Shown here: positions 40,301-43,238 of the stretch, piece by piece
Position numbering within the stretch: position 1 is the stretch's first letter
Layout of the letters: every line of letters begins with the position of its first letter
NCBI GenBank assembly: GCA_031404635.1
Contig: JANNHY010000219.1
Span: 1 to 43,238, forward strand
DNA from: JAENVT01 sp031404635
GTDB lineage: Bacteria; Actinomycetota; Acidimicrobiia; Acidimicrobiales; Ilumatobacteraceae
Length of the DNA: 43,238 nt
Direction: 5' to 3'
The notes under the pieces: model-generated
Database searches by the model: none
What the model saw: the letters and a program-made list of their open reading frames with translations, nothing else
What the model was told of the DNA's origin: nothing
Made by a program: the position numbers and the translations under genes

Positions 40301-41184
40301 TGGGGTTGCTGGCCTACGACCGAGCGCGACTCGATGCGCTGCGGATCGCCATCGAAGCCGCCCGCGACGATCTGCACCGTATTCGCAGCGACGATTCCGC
40401 TGCCGCAGAAGCGATCAGGATCGTCCGCAATTCCTGCCGGACGCTAGGCGACATCCACCTGCCCCGCGTGCAGGCCGTCTTGAACTCCGAGGCGATGACG
40501 TCGGGCCCGCGAGTCAAGCTCGACGGCACCGGCTGGGTTTTCGCCACGGACCCCCAGCCCGTGTATGGGCCACAGCTGCCCGGGGCTCGTAGCTTCGACG
40601 AGGTTCTGTCGGGTATTCGCTGTGGTGAGCTCGTTCCCTTGGCGGCTCCGATCGATGCGAACGGCCGTGCGGGGTCGCTCTACACGTCCATCGCCCTCGC
40701 GCCCGGCAACCACCGCCCGGTGGGTCAGCAGGATCTGACGTCGGACGCGCTGAAACTGCTGAACTTTCTGTCGGACGGGCTGCCCGTTGGATGGCGAGAG
40801 ACTCAAACGCTGACGATCTCATACCTGACAAATGCCCGAGTGACCAAAAGCGTGCATGTCCTGACCGCGTACGACCGCGACTCCGGCCCCGACACGCTGA
40901 TCGATGAAACGGAGGAAGCGACAATGTCCGGTTACCTGGTCATTCATCAGGCTTCGGCCACCGGGGAGGTCAGTGTCTCCATCGGGCCGGGCGAACAAGA
41001 CGACACTTTGAGCTATCCGATCATTTCGGAATCATCTACTCGATATTCGGGGGTGTTCTATCCGGATTACGCTCCCGACTTCCAACCGCTCACCGGCGAG
41101 GCACGCTTCGTGAATCCAGACCGCTGGACCTTTACGACGTCGTCTGCGCCGATGGTGGATGGGTGGGGTACATGGGGACTTTGA
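40300..41184 (+). CDS. Hypothetical protein coupled to the WXG100-like gene
   Basis: A 294-aa protein not recognised. It starts at GTG 40300, on the last base of the previous stop. Residues ~1-65 are helical (LAYDRARLDALRIAIEAARDD, then EAIRIVRNSCR), like an LXG/WXG-type N-terminal packing domain; the rest is rich in Gly, Ser, Thr, Asp and aromatic residues and looks beta-rich and possibly secreted (TLTISYLTNARVTKSVHVLTA, TRYSGVFYPDYAPDF). No signal peptide or membrane helix is seen. Its second half is visibly lower in GC than the neighbours, a sign of a fast-evolving or transferred domain. A secreted effector with a partner lipoprotein is one possibility, but no toxin motif was recognised. 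Confidence 0.7.
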   Translation: MGLLAYDRARLDALRIAIEAARDDLHRIRSDDSAAAEAIRIVRNSCRTLGDIHLPRVQAVLNSEAMTSGPRVKLDGTGWVFATDPQPVYGPQLPGARSFDEVLSGIRCGELVPLAAPIDANGRAGSLYTSIALAPGNHRPVGQQDLTSDALKLLNFLSDGLPVGWRETQTLTISYLTNARVTKSVHVLTAYDRDSGPDTLIDETEEATMSGYLVIHQASATGEVSVSIGPGEQDDTLSYPIISESSTRYSGVFYPDYAPDFQPLTGEARFVNPDRWTFTTSSAPMVDGWGTWGL

Positions 41185-41654
41185 GGCGAACGTTGAGGGC
41201 TCTGTCGATACTGTGCCTGGCACCATCGGCGGGCGTGAGCTGCGGGGACCAATCGCTGCAGCGCGACACTGCGTCATCCATCGCAGACACCTCGATCGAG
41301 CGCACCTACAACTTTTCAACGATCGGGCAGGTGACGTTGGTCGATCGTGGTCCGCGATGTGCGACATTGTCGGTCGACGGGGTCATAGCGTTCATCAACT
41401 GCTTCGATTTCGATCGGTTACCCGGGGTGGTGTATTTCGACAACGCCAATGGTCTCATGCTCATGGCAGTCGACAGCGGCGATCTCGTCTCGTTTCCTGA
41501 TCGAGGCGTCAGAGTGTTTTCGTCTTCGGAGCACTACGTCGCCGCACAGTTGAACTCTCAGATGTCACTGAACGACCTGAGGTTTACGGTCGTGTCTCCC
41601 CAACGGGTTCGCATGTGCTTGATCAGAGTCCACACGTTCACGCACTGTCTATGA
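41172..41654 (+). CDS. Hypothetical lipoprotein, third gene of the WXG100-like cluster
   Basis: A 160-aa protein starting at ATG 41172 (GTG 41163 is an in-frame alternative), overlapping the preceding gene by 13 nt. A lipoprotein signal (MGTLRRTLRALSILCLAPSAGVSC) predicts lipidation at the Cys after ~24 residues. The mature part has five more cysteines spread through it (RCATLS, INCFDF, RMCLIRVHTFTHC), which suggests disulphides, and otherwise no recognisable domain. GC content is lower than in flanking genes. Its translational overlap with the 294-aa protein suggests a binding partner, possibly an immunity or anchoring role (inference). Confidence 0.65.
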   Translation: MGTLRRTLRALSILCLAPSAGVSCGDQSLQRDTASSIADTSIERTYNFSTIGQVTLVDRGPRCATLSVDGVIAFINCFDFDRLPGVVYFDNANGLMLMAVDSGDLVSFPDRGVRVFSSSEHYVAAQLNSQMSLNDLRFTVVSPQRVRMCLIRVHTFTHCL

Positions 41655-41691
41655 CTCTGCGGCGCAGCCAGGGTTGGTGCACAATGCAGAA

Positions 41692-42513
41692 ATGCAGATC
41701 GACATGCTGCGATCGCTACCTCGGCCGCTCGCCTATGTGCTTCCGGGCGGCGGTGCGCTCGCCGCCTACCAGGTCGGGGTCCTCGATGCCCTGACGGCGG
41801 CGGGGCTGCGACCGGACCGGCTGATCGGGGTGTCGGCAGGGGCGATGAACGCCGCCCTCTTCGCCTGGTCGAGCGACACCGATGGCGTCCGCCGCCTCGA
41901 GCGGATCTGGGCAAGCGTGAGGCGCCGAGACCTGCTGCGAATGCATCCTGGACGCATGGCGCTGGCCCTCGCCGGCAAGCGGGCATCGTTCCTCGACAAT
42001 CGCCACGGCATCGCTTTCTTGCGTCGGCACCTCGGTGAACGTCTGATCGAGCACGCTCCGATCCCGTTGACGATCATCGCCACCGACCTGGCGACCGGGC
42101 GGCCCTTCGTCTTGGAGTCCGGTGACGTAGTTTTTGCAATCGTTGCCAGTTCGGCGTTTCCCGGCGTGTTCCCGCCGATCGAACTCGACGGCCACACGCT
42201 GATCGATGGCGGCGTCGTCGCCGATGTGCCGCTCGACGTCGCCGCCGACTTGGGGGTGGCCAGCGTCGTCGTGGTCACCGTGCCACCACTGGCACCGTCG
42301 GCGGTGCCCCAACACCCCGTGGGGGTCGTGCTGCGATCATCGACCTGGGGTGTGGAGGCACACGGACGGACCATCGTCGCCCGCCCGCCCGCCGGCCTTC
42401 AGGTCGTCGAGATACCGTCGCAACCGTCGTCAGTGACCACGTTTGCCGTCGGCTCGGCCTCGGCGACCATCGAGGCAGCTCGCAAGTTCACGGCGACCTG
42501 GTTGCACTCCTAG
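41692..42513 (+). CDS. Patatin-like phospholipase
   Basis: Serine acyl hydrolase of 273 aa with the patatin Ser-Asp dyad: oxyanion-hole YVLPGGGALAAYQVGVLDAL, nucleophile IGVSAGAMNAALFA (G-x-S-x-G), and LIDGGVVADVPLDVA carrying the catalytic Asp (DGG). Such enzymes cleave phospholipids or other acyl lipids; bacterial ones may be membrane-associated, but no signal peptide or membrane helix is seen here. ATG 41692 or 41704 is the start; the former is used. It is 37 bp downstream of the lipoprotein gene and on the same strand, though its higher GC suggests it is not part of that cassette. Confidence 0.92.
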   Translation: MQIDMLRSLPRPLAYVLPGGGALAAYQVGVLDALTAAGLRPDRLIGVSAGAMNAALFAWSSDTDGVRRLERIWASVRRRDLLRMHPGRMALALAGKRASFLDNRHGIAFLRRHLGERLIEHAPIPLTIIATDLATGRPFVLESGDVVFAIVASSAFPGVFPPIELDGHTLIDGGVVADVPLDVAADLGVASVVVVTVPPLAPSAVPQHPVGVVLRSSTWGVEAHGRTIVARPPAGLQVVEIPSQPSSVTTFAVGSASATIEAARKFTATWLHS

Positions 42514-42544
42514 CACGCCACACGCGCAGCGATACTCTGTGGGG

Positions 42545-43153
42545 ATGGCCGGAGCGGAGAACGACAACCCAGTGCGTCGCGTCGTCCACGCTGTGACAAC
42601 GACCAAATGGGGCGCGAAGGCGAAAGATGCTGCCGCATCGCTGAAGACTCAACACGCCGCAGGTCGCGATGGCGACGAATCGCCTGCGGAGCCGATATGG
42701 CCGACGCCCAGAGAGCAGTTCGAGGCGTTGAAAAGGTTGTTCCGTACATCTGCGGCGCAGCCCGCGCCGGTGACTACTGACGCACCGGATAGCGATGCTC
42801 TCGACGGCGACGTGGCCGAGGTTGCCGAGGCTCTCCGCGGCGTGAACTGGGTTGAAGTTCGTACAGCTACTGCCGGGCGAACGAGCGAGGTCGCCCGAAC
42901 GATGCGGGCAATGGCCGACCACGTCGACTGGGCCAAGGTCCAACCCGTGGCGGCGCAGGTATCGAGCGCGTTGATTGCTGCCGTCGCCGCCGGACGGATA
43001 CCTGTCGGTGGGCGCCTCGGCCCGATCGTGGCCAGAGCGATCAATGATCAGAACAACCTCGGGAAACGGGTCGGCGAGAACCTCCAGCGCAACCCGGCAC
43101 ATGTGCCTCCCGACTTTCGAGGGATCATCGAAACGACCGCGACCGAGTCGTGA
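42545..43153 (+). CDS. Hypothetical protein with internal helical repeats
   Basis: A 202-aa protein not recognised. After a flexible N-terminus (about 1-60) it has a helical C-terminal part in which the pattern V-[NDH]-W-x-x-V-x-x-x-A occurs twice (VNWVEVRTATAGRTSEVART and DHVDWAKVQPVAAQVSSAL), followed by RIPVGGRLGPIVARAINDQNNL. There is no signal peptide or membrane segment that is convincing. ATG 42545 is the natural start after a GTGGGG stretch. It follows the patatin gene by 31 bp. The pair may be an operon; function unknown. Confidence 0.6.
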   Translation: MAGAENDNPVRRVVHAVTTTKWGAKAKDAAASLKTQHAAGRDGDESPAEPIWPTPREQFEALKRLFRTSAAQPAPVTTDAPDSDALDGDVAEVAEALRGVNWVEVRTATAGRTSEVARTMRAMADHVDWAKVQPVAAQVSSALIAAVAAGRIPVGGRLGPIVARAINDQNNLGKRVGENLQRNPAHVPPDFRGIIETTATES

Positions 43154-43173
43154 CGCGACTCGCCGGCGGCGCA

Positions 43174-43238
43174 TCAACCCATGATGCCGGCCGCGGCCAG
43201 GCCGTCGATCTCGGCACGGCCGAGCAGCCAGGCGACGC
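43174..43238 (-). CDS. C-terminal fragment of a minus-strand gene cut by the window edge
   Basis: On the minus strand the last 65 bases are open and end in a TGA at 43174-43176. The encoded end reads ...AWLLGRAEIDGLAAAGIMG. Only 20 or so residues are available, so no family can be named. It would be convergent with the 202-aa hypothetical gene, 20 bp apart. Confidence 0.45.
   Translation of the reverse strand, partial: VAWLLGRAEIDGLAAAGIMG

Noticed and set aside
1..43238. Search for insertion sequences, integrases, phage genes, attachment sites or rRNA
   Set aside because: None was recognised; the only RNA gene is the tRNA-Ala, and no direct repeats flank it.

Overview
The window is high-GC, densely coded chromosomal DNA (no gap above about 150 bp without a gene or structured element). 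Frequent GTG starts, many 1-4 nt start/stop overlaps and several gene families typical of Actinobacteria (a mycothiol-type isomerase fold, an IlvG-like TPP enzyme close to the mycobacterial one, and a galU-moeA/glp-glpR-like block) point to an actinobacterium, probably of the Acidimicrobiia (Ilumatobacter/Microthrix side). That lineage call is inference from gene content, not from a marker gene.

Layout. 1-8.8 kb: the 3' end of an M1 aminopeptidase, two acyl-CoA synthetases around a secreted L,D-transpeptidase-like protein, an Lrp/AsnC regulator divergent from a half-length HPPD-like dioxygenase, a fasciclin lipoprotein and an acyl-CoA dehydrogenase; lipid and aromatic catabolism dominate. 8.9 kb: tRNA-Ala(CGC). 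9.1-14.4 kb: a minus-strand block moeA/glp -> moaA -> moaC -> glpR-like membrane protein (molybdenum cofactor synthesis, and by homology possibly the Glp/GlpR division module), with a divergent glycolipid-binding-domain gene, galU, and a divergent FmdB/Ruc-like small protein that has lost every zinc-ribbon cysteine and carries a CIRCE-like inverted repeat in front of it. 14.4-17.5 kb: a membrane-anchored SAF protein, uppP, a PHP phosphoesterase and an RmlD-like reductase (cell-envelope theme). 17.5-20.7 kb: the tldD-pmbA (tldE) protease pair and a small lipoprotein.

20.7-23.8 kb: a three-gene operon with 4-nt overlaps: an unrecognised 313-aa protein, a SnoaL-like protein and an IlvG/2-hydroxyacyl-CoA-lyase-like TPP enzyme. 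23.8-29 kb: a 1021-aa AAA/STAND-type ATPase with a C-terminal degenerate class III cyclase domain, divergent from dxs (isoprenoid precursor synthesis), followed by a cluster of hairpin repeats. 29-33.9 kb: enoyl-CoA hydratase-hisN operon, a DinB-like isomerase, a PLP sulphur-amino-acid enzyme coupled to an alpha/beta hydrolase whose 3' end carries a 15-bp minisatellite, and an nfuA-like Fe-S carrier. 34-39 kb: a CDF transporter, then a TPP riboswitch controlling thiN-thiB-thiP-thiQ (thiamine uptake and activation). 39-43.2 kb: a universal stress protein, a GNAT acetyltransferase, a three-gene accessory cluster headed by a WXG100-like protein, a patatin-like phospholipase and hypotheticals.

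Functional links: the thiamine salvage operon supplies the cofactor for two enzymes coded nearby (Dxs and the IlvG-like enzyme); galU, uppP, the SDR, the L,D-transpeptidase-like protein and possibly glp/glpR converge on envelope synthesis and division. No insertion sequence, prophage, CRISPR array or integrase was seen. The best candidates for something under-described are the cysteine-free Ruc-like protein with its CIRCE-like site, the WXG100-like trio and the TPP-lyase operon.
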